Part shown: piece after piece, positions 54,744 to 62,841 of the stretch | How positions within the stretch are numbered: position 1 is the stretch's first letter | Layout of the letters: each line of letters opens with the position of its first letter | Assembly: GCA_902760345.1 (NCBI GenBank) | Contig: CACWFY010000001.1 | Coordinates: forward strand, 124,001-188,000 | DNA length: 64,000 nt | Direction: 5' to 3' | Source of the DNA: an uncultured Bacteroidales bacterium | Lineage (GTDB): Bacteria > Bacteroidota > Bacteroidia > Bacteroidales > Bacteroidaceae | The notes under the pieces: model-generated | Told to the model about the DNA's origin: nothing | Seen by the model: the letters and a program-made list of their open reading frames with translations, nothing else | Database searches by the model: none | Program-made: the position numbers and the translations under genes

Positions 54744-55896
54744 ACCCGCAGACAGACTTAGTCTGGTACAAGAGTACTACTTCAGCCGCAAGCTGAAGGA
54801 AGTCGCACAGTTGAATGCCGAGGGCAAGGACATCATCAGTCTGGCCATTGGCAGTCCAGATATGCCCCCTTCAGAGCAGACCATCGAAAAGCTGTGTGAG
54901 GTGGCCCGTCAGCCTAATGCCCACGGCTACCAGCCCACACAGGGTACGCCAGAGTTGCGCGAGGCGATGGCCGACTTCTACAAGCGTTGGTACAACGTGG
55001 ATCTCGACCCGAAGAGTGAGGTGCTGCCTTTGATTGGTTCGAAGGAAGGTATCCTGCATGTCACGCTGGCCTTTGTGAATCCTGGCGACGAGGTGCTGGT
55101 GCCCAATCCTGGCTATCCCACCTATACGTCGCTGAGCAAGATTCTGGGCGCAAAGATTGTGAACTACGACCTGCGCGAGGATAACGGCTGGCAACCCGAC
55201 TTCGACGAGCTGGATAAAATGGACCTTTCGCGCGTAAAACTGATGTGGACCAACTATCCTAATATGCCTACTGGTGGACGTGCCCAGCGCGAGACCTACG
55301 AGCGTCTGGTGAAGTTTGCCCAAGACCACGGTATTGTGGTGGTCAACGATAACCCCTACAGCTTCATTCTCAGCGAAGAGCATCTGAGCATTCTGCAGAT
55401 ACCTGGAGCCAAGGACTGTTGTATCGAGTTCAACTCCATGTCGAAGTCGCACAATATGCCTGGTTGGCGTGTAGGACTCTGTGCCTCCAACGCGCAGTTC
55501 ATCCAGTGGATACTGAAGGTGCAGTCGAATATCGAGAGTGGTACGTTCCGCGGCATACAACTTGCTGCTGCTGAGGCATATAGGAATGATGAGGCCTGGC
55601 ACCGTGAGTATAATATCAATACCTATGCGCGTCGTCGTCAGTGGGCTGAAAAGATTATGGATGTGCTGGGGTGTACCTACGATCCCAATCAGGTGGGTAT
55701 GTTCCTGTGGGGCAAGATACCTGAGAGCATCCAGAATGTCGAGGACCTGACGGAGAAGATACTGCATAAGGCCCGCGTGTTCATCACCCCAGGCTTCATC
55801 TTCGGCAGCAATGGCGCACGATATATCCGAATCTCACTCTGTGCCAAAGAAGAAAAAATAAAAGAAGCATTAGAAAGAATCAAAAAAGCAATATAA
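54724..55896 (+). CDS. PLP-dependent aminotransferase (aromatic-amino-acid type)
   Basis: A 390-residue fold-type I aminotransferase. Motifs: VLVPNPGYPTYTS, LMWTNYPNMPTGGRAQRETY, IVVVNDNPYSFILSEE and the PLP Lys in FNSMSKSHNMPGWRVGLC. In this operon it would supply the final transamination of phenylpyruvate and 4-hydroxyphenylpyruvate. The family also covers diaminopimelate and other aminotransferases, so substrate is inferred from the operon. It overlaps pheA by 20 bp and is 2 bp before the DAHP synthase gene. Confidence 0.88.
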   Translation: MANKPIEPADRLSLVQEYYFSRKLKEVAQLNAEGKDIISLAIGSPDMPPSEQTIEKLCEVARQPNAHGYQPTQGTPELREAMADFYKRWYNVDLDPKSEVLPLIGSKEGILHVTLAFVNPGDEVLVPNPGYPTYTSLSKILGAKIVNYDLREDNGWQPDFDELDKMDLSRVKLMWTNYPNMPTGGRAQRETYERLVKFAQDHGIVVVNDNPYSFILSEEHLSILQIPGAKDCCIEFNSMSKSHNMPGWRVGLCASNAQFIQWILKVQSNIESGTFRGIQLAAAEAYRNDEAWHREYNINTYARRRQWAEKIMDVLGCTYDPNQVGMFLWGKIPESIQNVEDLTEKILHKARVFITPGFIFGSNGARYIRISLCAKEEKIKEALERIKKAI

Positions 55897-55898
55897 TT

Positions 55899-56963
55899 AT
55901 GGAACTGGAACTTCAACCATTGAATTTACCGAGTGACAACGAACGTCCCTTCGTGATTGCAGGCCCCTGCTCTGCAGAAACAGAGGAACAAGTGATGACT
56001 ACTGCTAAGGAGCTGGCGATGAAAGGTTGCCACAACTTCCGTGCTGGCGTGTGGAAGCCCCGTACCAAGCCTGGTGGCTTCGAGGGTAACGGCGAGCCCG
56101 CCCTTGTATGGCTGGCCCAGGTGAAGAAAGAGACCAAGATGCTGGTGTCTACCGAGGTGGCTACCCCTGAGCATGTGGAACTGGCGCTGAAGTATGGTAT
56201 CGATATCCTGTGGATAGGTGCCCGTACGACGGCCAACCCCTTTGCCATGCAGGCTTTGGCCGATGCCCTGCAGGGTGCCGATGTGCCTGTCTTCGTGAAG
56301 AATCCTGTCAATCCTGACCTCGAGCTCTGGATAGGTGCCTTGGAGCGTCTGAATCAGGCTGGCGTAAAGCGTCTGGGAGCCATCCATCGTGGTTTCTCAA
56401 GCTACGAACAGAAGATCTACCGTAATGCCCCCATGTGGCAGATTCCCATTGAGCTGCGTCGTCGCATCCCTGAGTTGCCCATCATCAGCGACCCCTCGCA
56501 TATCGGAGGTCGTCGTGAACTGATTGCTCCGCTTTGTCAGCAGGCTATGGACCTGGGCTTCGACGGACTGATTGTCGAGAGCCATTGCGACCCTGACAAA
56601 GCCTGGAGCGATGCTAAGCAGCAGGTAACCCCCGATGTGCTCGACTACATACTGAGCCTGCTGGTGATTCGCGATGAGAAGACCACCACAGAGGGTATCA
56701 GTCAGTTGCGTAAGCAGATCGACGAACTCGACAATCAGCTGATGGAGCTGCTGGCCAAGCGTATGCGCGTCTGTCGTGAGATTGGTCAGTACAAGAAAGA
56801 GCACAACATGACTGTTTTGCAGGCTAACCGTTACAACGAGATTCTGAACAAGCGTGGTGCACAGGGTTCGCTCTGTGGTATGGCTCCTGAGTTTGTGGCC
56901 CACGTGTTCGAGAATATCCATGAAGAGTCAGTCCGTCAACAAATAGAGATCATCAACAAATGA
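55899..56963 (+). CDS. Bifunctional DAHP synthase / chorismate mutase
   Basis: A 354-residue fusion. Residues 1 to about 255 form a KDSA/AroA-type 3-deoxy-7-phosphoheptulonate synthase (RPFVIAGPCSAETEEQ, CHNFRAGVWKPRTKPGGFEG, AIHRGFSSYEQKIYRN, PIISDPSHIGGRREL). Residues about 265-354 are a type II (AroQ) chorismate mutase (ISQLRKQIDELDNQLMELLA, KRMRVCREIGQYKKEHN). It covers the first step of the aromatic pathway and the branch-point step to prephenate. Co-transcribed in the attenuated operon; tyrA overlaps its stop by 4 bp. Confidence 0.95.
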   Translation: MELELQPLNLPSDNERPFVIAGPCSAETEEQVMTTAKELAMKGCHNFRAGVWKPRTKPGGFEGNGEPALVWLAQVKKETKMLVSTEVATPEHVELALKYGIDILWIGARTTANPFAMQALADALQGADVPVFVKNPVNPDLELWIGALERLNQAGVKRLGAIHRGFSSYEQKIYRNAPMWQIPIELRRRIPELPIISDPSHIGGRRELIAPLCQQAMDLGFDGLIVESHCDPDKAWSDAKQQVTPDVLDYILSLLVIRDEKTTTEGISQLRKQIDELDNQLMELLAKRMRVCREIGQYKKEHNMTVLQANRYNEILNKRGAQGSLCGMAPEFVAHVFENIHEESVRQQIEIINK

Positions 56964-57754
56964 AGATATTAGTCATGGGCGCAGGAAAGATGGGAAGTTT
57001 CTTCATCGACCTGCTGAGCTTCGACCACGAGGTGGCTGTCTTTGAGCGTGATGCCAAGCGCATGCGCTTTACCTATAATTGTCAGCGCTTCACGTCGTAT
57101 GAGGAAATTCAGGAGTTCAAGCCTGAACTGCTGATCAATGCCGTCACGCTGAAATACACTATTCCTGTGTTCAAGGAGGTGATACCCTACCTGCCCAAGG
57201 AGTGTATCATCAGCGATATTGCCTCTGTGAAGACCGACCTGAAGGATTTCTACGAGCAGACAGGCATGCGCTATGTGTCTACCCACCCGATGTTTGGCCC
57301 GACGTTTGCCAATCTGCAACAGCTCTCTGAGGAGAACGCCATCATCATCAGTGAGGGTGACTATATGGGACGCATCTTCTTCAAGGACCTCTATCAGAAG
57401 CTGGGACTCAACATCTACGAGTATTCCTTCGAGGAGCACGACAAGACGGTGGCCTATTCTTTGAGTATTCCTTTCGTGTCCACTTTTGTTTTTGCCGCTG
57501 TGATGAAGCATCAGGACGCGCCAGGAACGACCTTCAAGCGCCACATGCGCATTGCCAAGGGTGTGCTCAACGAAGACGACTACCTGCTGCAGGAAATCCT
57601 GTTTAACCCCTATACCCACGATCAGGTCAGCCAGATTCGTACGGAACTGAAAGAACTTCTGGAGATTATCGACAAGAAGGATGCCCAGGGTATGAAGGGC
57701 TATCTCACCAAGATTCGTAATAACGTCAAGCGGGATATTGAGATTAAGAGGTGA
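56960..57754 (+). CDS. tyrA: Prephenate dehydrogenase
   Basis: A 264-residue NAD(P)-dependent enzyme producing 4-hydroxyphenylpyruvate. Rossmann motif ILVMGAGKMGSFFIDLLSFD at the N-terminus, then SDIASVKTDLKDFYEQ, YVSTHPMFGPTFANLQQLSE with the conserved HPMFGP, and a dimerisation helical region. It starts within the previous stop (ATGA overlap) and its own stop overlaps the GTG of the next gene (GTGA). It completes the tyrosine branch. Confidence 0.95.
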   Translation: MKILVMGAGKMGSFFIDLLSFDHEVAVFERDAKRMRFTYNCQRFTSYEEIQEFKPELLINAVTLKYTIPVFKEVIPYLPKECIISDIASVKTDLKDFYEQTGMRYVSTHPMFGPTFANLQQLSEENAIIISEGDYMGRIFFKDLYQKLGLNIYEYSFEEHDKTVAYSLSIPFVSTFVFAAVMKHQDAPGTTFKRHMRIAKGVLNEDDYLLQEILFNPYTHDQVSQIRTELKELLEIIDKKDAQGMKGYLTKIRNNVKRDIEIKR

Positions 57755-58671
57755 GCGGTAAGACATTGTATTATCATTTGGTGACCTTCATTGTGGTCGT
57801 CATCTGGGGCAGCACCTTCGTATTTACGAAGATGCTGCTCTTGAGTGGTTTGTCGCCTGCCGTCATCTTCACGCTTCGTTTCATTATTGCCTACGTCCTG
57901 CTCATGGGCTTCTCACTGATGCGTAACGGCCACCGCTGGTGGTGTGCCTCGTGGCGCGACGAACTGCTGATGGCAGGACTGGGTGTGACAGGTGGCTCGC
58001 TGTATTTTTTGGTCGAGAACGAGGCCCTGCGCTATACCACAACGACCAATACGTCGCTCATCGTCTGCTCGTGTCCGCTCTTTGCCTCACTGCTCATCGG
58101 CTGGTTCTACCGCTCGCAACGGCTAGGACGTGTGCAGATGGCGGGCATGCTGGTGGCTGTCGTCGGACTGGTGCTGGTGGTGATGAACGGACATTTCGTG
58201 CTTCACCTGTCGCCATTGGGCGATACGCTGGCCTTTGGAGCCTGTCTTTGCTGGGCTGTCTATTCGCTGCTGATTATTCCTGCCAACCAGCGTTACAATG
58301 CCGTCTTCATCACCCGCAAGGTGTTTTTCTACGGTTTGCTGACCATCGTGCCGTATTTCCTGTGGGTCGAGCCTTTCGATGTGTCTGTCCTCTCCACGAT
58401 GTCCGCCTCGGTATGGCTCAACCTGCTCTATCTGGGTATCGTTGCTTCCATGCTGTGTTTCCTGTTGTGGACGTGGGTGATGGACAAGTTAGGGGCTATT
58501 GTTGCCACTAACTACGTCTTCGTCAACCCCGTGTCGACCATTATTTTCGCCTGGTGGCTGCTCGACGAACCCATCACGCCATGGTTCCTGTTGGGCACCC
58601 TATTGATACTGGCAGGCATGTATCTCTGCGACAAACATGGCGATTCTGTGTCGAAAAGTTTGGCAGAGTAG
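57751..58671 (+). CDS. EamA/DMT-family transporter
   Basis: A 306-residue membrane protein with ten predicted helices in two EamA repeats (FIVVVIWGSTFVFTKMLLLS, TFGVTG-like AGLGVTGGSLYFLVENEALR, LGIVASMLCFLLWTWVMDKL and PVSTIIFAWWLLDEPITPW). DMT members export amino acids or other metabolites. Because it is co-transcribed with the Phe/Tyr genes (GTGA overlap), it may export aromatic amino acids or a pathway intermediate. The start is the GTG at 57751. Confidence 0.88.
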   Translation: MSGKTLYYHLVTFIVVVIWGSTFVFTKMLLLSGLSPAVIFTLRFIIAYVLLMGFSLMRNGHRWWCASWRDELLMAGLGVTGGSLYFLVENEALRYTTTTNTSLIVCSCPLFASLLIGWFYRSQRLGRVQMAGMLVAVVGLVLVVMNGHFVLHLSPLGDTLAFGACLCWAVYSLLIIPANQRYNAVFITRKVFFYGLLTIVPYFLWVEPFDVSVLSTMSASVWLNLLYLGIVASMLCFLLWTWVMDKLGAIVATNYVFVNPVSTIIFAWWLLDEPITPWFLLGTLLILAGMYLCDKHGDSVSKSLAE

Positions 58672-58682
58672 ATTTTTCTGCG

Positions 58683-58691
58683 TATCTTTGC
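58683..58691 (+). promoter_or_regulatory. Promoter -7 element of M3 peptidase gene
   Basis: TATCTTTGC, 25 nt before the ATG at 58717. Confidence 0.6.
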
Positions 58692-58716
58692 AGAAAATAT
58701 TCAAAAACAAAGGTTT

Positions 58717-60858
58717 ATGAAACTAACAACAACACTCATGACTATTGCTATTGCATCTGCCGTGATGCTACAAAGTGCCTGTAAGTCGGGCAACAGTGAC
58801 AATCCGCTGCTCGAGGAGAGCCAGTTGCCTTTTGGTGCTCCCGACTTCAGCAAAATCAAGACGTCTGACTACCTGCCTGCCTTCGAGGTGGCTATCCAGC
58901 AGACGCGCGACAATATCCAAGCTATTGTGGACTGCAAGGATTCGGCCACGTTCGATAATACTATTCTGCCTTTCGAGGACAGCGGACGTCTGTTGGGTCG
59001 TGTCTCCACCGTGTTCTTCGCGCTGACGGAGGCTGATAAAACTGACGAGCTCAGCGAGATAGAGAAGAAGGTGCAGCCGATGTTGACTGACCTGCAGAAC
59101 GAGATTTCGTTCAACAAACCGTTGTTTGAGCGTATCAAGCAGGTATACGATAAGCAGCACGATATGCTGACAGGCGAAGACCAGAAGCTGTTGGAGGAAA
59201 TCTATAAGGATTTTGTACGCAAGGGTGCCCTTCTGTCTGACGACAAGATGGCCCGTATGAAGGAAATCAACCTGCGCATCAGCGACCTGCAGCAACAGTG
59301 GGGCGACCTCTTGCAGGCAGCCACCAACGATGCTATTGTTTGGGTCGACAAGAAGGAAGACCTGGCAGGTATGAGCGACGCCGACATTGCCCAGTGTAAG
59401 AAGGATGCCGAGAGTCGTGGTGGCAAAGCCCCTTATGCTATTGTCATTATGAATACCACCCAGCAGGCTCCCCTTGCTAGTCTCGACAACCGCGAACTGC
59501 GCAAGCGTGTCTATGAGGCCAGCATCCATCGTGCCGATGGTACTAATCCTAAGTATAATACATTCCCTATTGTCAGCGAGATGGCGAAGTTGCGTGCTGA
59601 GAAGGCCGAAATCATGGGATATCCCTGCTATGCCGCCTATTCGCTGGACGATACAATGGCTAAGACGCCTGAGAATGTCAATAACTTCCTGAAAGGACTT
59701 GTTGCTGCTTACCGTTCGAAGGCTGATGCCGAGACAAAGGCTATAGAAGAGTTTGCTCATAACAGTTCTCTCACCTCTAACCCCTTACCTCTCACCTCTA
59801 AATTGGAGCCTTACGACCGTTTCTACTATTCTGCGAAGATGAAGAAGGCCATGCTCGACATCTCTGACGACGAGGTGAAACCATACTTCAATGTCGACAG
59901 TGTACTTATCAATGGTGTGTTCTATGCCGCTGGTCGTGTTTATGGCCTGACGTTCAAGGAGCGTAAGGATATTCCCACCTACCATCCCGATATGCGTGTC
60001 TTCGAGGTGATTGACAAGGACGGCACGTCGCTGGCCCTCTTCTATGGCGACTACTACCGTCGTGCGTCGAAGCGTGGTGGTGCGTGGATGGATGCCTTTG
60101 CCGAGCAGAGCCGTCGCTGGCAGCAGAAGCCCATTATCTTTAATGTATGCAACAATGCCAAAGCCCCTGAGGGCCAGCCTTCGCTGATTACGTGGGACGA
60201 AGTGACCACGATGTTCCACGAGTTTGGTCACGCCCTGCACGGCATGTTGTCTAATTGCGAGTATAACAGCTTGTCAGGCACCAGCGTGGCACGCGACTTT
60301 GTCGAGATGCCGTCGCAGTTTAACGAGTCGTTTGCTTCGATTCCTGAGGTCTTCGACCACTATGCACGCCACTATGAGACGGGCGAACCCATGCCTGCCG
60401 AATTGAAGGAGCGCATGCTGAAGAGCATTAATTTCCAGTCAGCGTATGCGCTGGGCGAGAATCTTGCAGCCTCTTCGCTCGATATGGCCTGGCACATGCT
60501 GGCCTCAAAGGATGTGCCAGCTCCTGACAAATGTGCTGAGTTCGAGACACAGGCCCTCACGCAGTATGGCATCCTCGACGCACAGATTCCACCGCGCTAC
60601 AAGACCAGCTACTTCAACCATGTGTGGGGTGGAGGCTATGCTGCCGGCTACTACAGCTATCTGTGGACAGAGGTGCTGGCTGTCAATGTGGCCGACACGT
60701 TTGCCAAGTTGGGTGCCCTGAAGCCTGAAACGGGTCAGGCTATGCGCGACAAGATATTGAGTCGTGGCAATACGGGCGATCTCATGCAGATGTTCACCGA
60801 TTTTACAGGTATGCAACAACCTGACGCTTCGAGTCTGCTCAAGGCTCGTGGCCTATAA
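58717..60858 (+). CDS. M3-family oligopeptidase/dipeptidyl carboxypeptidase (Dcp-like), exported lipoprotein
   Basis: A 713-residue M3A metallopeptidase with a lipoprotein-type signal (MTIAIASAVMLQSACKSG; lipid Cys at about residue 23). The active site is TMFHEFGHALHGMLSNCEYN (HExxH) with the third ligand in SQFNESFASIPE. Dcp removes dipeptides from C-termini. A 7-bp repeat tract (59767-59800) is translated in frame as SSLTSNPLPLTSK, an insertion between two conserved helices. Own promoter; the DnaJ gene follows after a 7-bp-repeat gap. Confidence 0.92.
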   Translation: MKLTTTLMTIAIASAVMLQSACKSGNSDNPLLEESQLPFGAPDFSKIKTSDYLPAFEVAIQQTRDNIQAIVDCKDSATFDNTILPFEDSGRLLGRVSTVFFALTEADKTDELSEIEKKVQPMLTDLQNEISFNKPLFERIKQVYDKQHDMLTGEDQKLLEEIYKDFVRKGALLSDDKMARMKEINLRISDLQQQWGDLLQAATNDAIVWVDKKEDLAGMSDADIAQCKKDAESRGGKAPYAIVIMNTTQQAPLASLDNRELRKRVYEASIHRADGTNPKYNTFPIVSEMAKLRAEKAEIMGYPCYAAYSLDDTMAKTPENVNNFLKGLVAAYRSKADAETKAIEEFAHNSSLTSNPLPLTSKLEPYDRFYYSAKMKKAMLDISDDEVKPYFNVDSVLINGVFYAAGRVYGLTFKERKDIPTYHPDMRVFEVIDKDGTSLALFYGDYYRRASKRGGAWMDAFAEQSRRWQQKPIIFNVCNNAKAPEGQPSLITWDEVTTMFHEFGHALHGMLSNCEYNSLSGTSVARDFVEMPSQFNESFASIPEVFDHYARHYETGEPMPAELKERMLKSINFQSAYALGENLAASSLDMAWHMLASKDVPAPDKCAEFETQALTQYGILDAQIPPRYKTSYFNHVWGGGYAAGYYSYLWTEVLAVNVADTFAKLGALKPETGQAMRDKILSRGNTGDLMQMFTDFTGMQQPDASSLLKARGL
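59767..59800. repeat. 7-bp tandem tract inside M3 peptidase gene
   Basis: ACCTCTA, ACCCCTT, ACCTCTC, ACCTCTA after a leading CTCTC; coding in frame for LTSNPLPLTSK. Confidence 0.85.
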
Positions 60859-60885
60859 TTCCCAATTCTCAATTCCCAATTCGCA
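60858..60885. repeat. 7-bp tandem tract between M3 and DnaJ genes
   Basis: ATTCCCA, ATTCTCA, ATTCCCA, ATTCGCA: four 7-bp units occupying the gap immediately before the ATG at 60888. Confidence 0.85.
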
Positions 60886-60887
60886 AG

Positions 60888-61670
60888 ATGGCTTTAGGTA
60901 AGTGGATAGGAGGCATCCTAGGTTTTATGAGTGCCGGCCCCTTGGGGGCGCTGGCAGGTATCGTGTTGGGCGGACTGTTCGACAACATGCTCGACGCCGT
61001 CAATACTCCAGATTCTCAGCAGGCTTTTGACTACGGCACCTCCACCCAACATACAAATAGCGGCCAGCGCTCCAGTTTCCTGTTTTCCATGTTGGTGCTC
61101 GCATCTTATATCATCAAGGCCGATGGTAAGGTGATGCACTCCGAGATGGAAACGGTGCGACAGATGCTGCGCCAGAATTTTGGTGAGACGGCCCGTATGC
61201 AGGGCGATGAGATCCTGCGACGCTTGTTCGATGAGCAGAAGCGTGTAGGCAGTCAGCAGTTTCGTCAGACCGTTCTCGAGTGTTGCCAGCAGATAGCCCG
61301 CAATATGGACTATTCCCAGCGCCTGCAGTTGCTCAACTTCCTGGTTATCATCTCCAAGGCCGACGGGCGTATCGACCCCTCGGAGGTGACGGCGATGAAG
61401 GAGTGTGCCCAGTGGATGTCGATGAGTGCCGACGAGGTCGACTCTATGCTTGGTATGGGTAAGGACGATTTAGCGTCGGCCTATCAAGTTTTGGGTGTGT
61501 CGCCCGATGCTTCTGACGACGAGGTGAAGAAGGCCTATCGTCGGCTGGCCCTTGAGCACCATCCTGACAAGGTAGCGGCTTTGGGCGAGGATATCCGTCG
61601 TGCCGCCGAGAAGAAGTTCCAGCAGATTAATGATGCCAAAGAACGTATTTGGAAAGCCCGTGGTCTCTAA
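60888..61670 (+). CDS. TerB-DnaJ domain protein (DjlA-like)
   Basis: A 260-residue protein: a Gly-rich hydrophobic N-terminus (ALGKWIGGILGFMSAGPLGA then LAGIVLGGLFDNML), a TerB-like helical domain (about residues 60-175) and a C-terminal J domain with AYQVLGVSPDASDDEVKKAY and the essential HPD in LEHHPDKVAALG. Same order as DjlA, a membrane co-chaperone of DnaK. The queH-MTHFS frame starts within its last 38 bp. Confidence 0.9.
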   Translation: MALGKWIGGILGFMSAGPLGALAGIVLGGLFDNMLDAVNTPDSQQAFDYGTSTQHTNSGQRSSFLFSMLVLASYIIKADGKVMHSEMETVRQMLRQNFGETARMQGDEILRRLFDEQKRVGSQQFRQTVLECCQQIARNMDYSQRLQLLNFLVIISKADGRIDPSEVTAMKECAQWMSMSADEVDSMLGMGKDDLASAYQVLGVSPDASDDEVKKAYRRLALEHHPDKVAALGEDIRRAAEKKFQQINDAKERIWKARGL

Positions 61671-62805
61671 TAAGATAGTGGTGCCTGATGGCGTCAGCCG
61701 CGTATTGCTACATGCTTGCTGCGCTCCCTGTTCGTCAGCCATTGTCGAGTGGCTGTTGGCCAATGGTGTGCGCCCCACGATTTTCTATTACAATCCCAAT
61801 ATCTGGCCTCGCGAGGAGTATAACATCCGCAAGGACGAGAGTAAACGCCACGCTGAGTCGTTGGGCATTCAGTGGATTGATGGCGACTACGACCACACCT
61901 CGTGGCGTCGCTGTGTCGAGGGACTTGAGGGTGAACCTGAGCGTGGACATCGCTGTGAGCAGTGCTTCCTTGTGCGTCTGACGGCGACAGCCCGTAAGGC
62001 ACAGGAACTCGGCATTCCGTATTTCGCCACCACGTTGGCCTCCAGCCGTTGGAAGAGTCTGGAACAGATTAACCGTGCTGGGCTCACAGCTCAAGAAACA
62101 GTCAATGCAGACACGCAAGATGTTCACTTCTGGGCGCAGAACTGGCGCAAGGGTGGCCTGCAGGAGCGTCGCAACCAGTTGCTCAAGGAATATGGATTTT
62201 ATAACCAGCAGTATTGCGGCTGTGAGTTCTCGGCTCGTAATGAGGCGAACACCAAACCCTTGCTGCGTGCCCAGATGCGTGAGGCCAAGCGCCAGCACCA
62301 AGACCAGTTGGCTAAGCTGTCAGCAGAAGTTGTCGAGCGCCTTTACTCTTCTCTCTCCACTCTCCACTCTCCACTCTCCACTATCATGGCCTACTGGCCT
62401 TTGCCCGACGAGCCTGACATCCGTCCCTTGTTCGACGCTTTGGTGGCACAGGGTAGGGTGGTGCTCTTGCCCAAGGTCACTGGCGACGATACGATGGAGC
62501 TACGCCGCTACACCTCGCCTGCCGACCTTCAGGAAGGAGCCTTCCATATCATGGAGCCCATTGGCGAACCCTTTACCGACTACGCTCAGATAGACGTCTG
62601 TCTGGTTCCTGGTGTCGCTTTCGATGCTGCTGGCCACCGTTTGGGTCGTGGTCGCGGCTATTACGACCGCTTCCTCTCAAAGCTTTACTCACCTTCTCAC
62701 TTTCCAGCTCTCTCACCTCTGAAAATCGGTGTCTGTTTTCCCTTCCAGCGTGTTGCCGAGGTACCCTCAGAGCCTCACGATATCTTGATGGACGAAGTCA
62801 TTTGA
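61633..62805 (+). CDS. queH: Fused epoxyqueuosine reductase QueH and 5-formyltetrahydrofolate cyclo-ligase
   Basis: 390 residues from ATG 61633 (61600 is a further in-frame start, inside the previous gene). Residues to about 205 are QueH (COG1636/DUF208): VLLHACCAPCSSAIVEWLL, IWPREEYNIRKDESKRHAE, HRCEQCFLVRL and QYCGCEFSARNE, with Cys pairs for the Fe-S/disulfide chemistry that reduces epoxyqueuosine in tRNA. The rest is MTHFS: LLRAQMREAKRQ, PGVAFDAAGHRLGRGRGYYD, which opens 5-formyl-THF to 5,10-methenyl-THF. Two repeat tracts (62354-62381 and 62687-62720) are coded within the MTHFS half as SSLSTLHSPLST and SPSHFPALSP. Confidence 0.9.
   Translation: MPKNVFGKPVVSNKIVVPDGVSRVLLHACCAPCSSAIVEWLLANGVRPTIFYYNPNIWPREEYNIRKDESKRHAESLGIQWIDGDYDHTSWRRCVEGLEGEPERGHRCEQCFLVRLTATARKAQELGIPYFATTLASSRWKSLEQINRAGLTAQETVNADTQDVHFWAQNWRKGGLQERRNQLLKEYGFYNQQYCGCEFSARNEANTKPLLRAQMREAKRQHQDQLAKLSAEVVERLYSSLSTLHSPLSTIMAYWPLPDEPDIRPLFDALVAQGRVVLLPKVTGDDTMELRRYTSPADLQEGAFHIMEPIGEPFTDYAQIDVCLVPGVAFDAAGHRLGRGRGYYDRFLSKLYSPSHFPALSPLKIGVCFPFQRVAEVPSEPHDILMDEVI
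62354..62381. repeat. 7-bp tandem tract inside queH-MTHFS (1)
   Basis: TCTCCAC repeated four times, translated as LSTLHSPLST. Confidence 0.9.
62687..62720. repeat. 7-9-bp tract inside queH-MTHFS (2)
   Basis: ACTCACCTTCTCACTTTCCA then CTCTCTCACCTCTG, translated as LYSPSHFPALSPL. Confidence 0.75.
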
Positions 62806-62806
62806 T

Positions 62807-62841
62807 AAAAAAACAGCGGACTGAGGAAGCCCGCTGGTCTT
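62807..62841. terminator. Bidirectional terminator between queH-MTHFS and last gene
   Basis: ACAGCGG and CCGCTGGT arms with an A run on the left and TCTTTT on the right, serving the two convergent genes. Confidence 0.7.
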
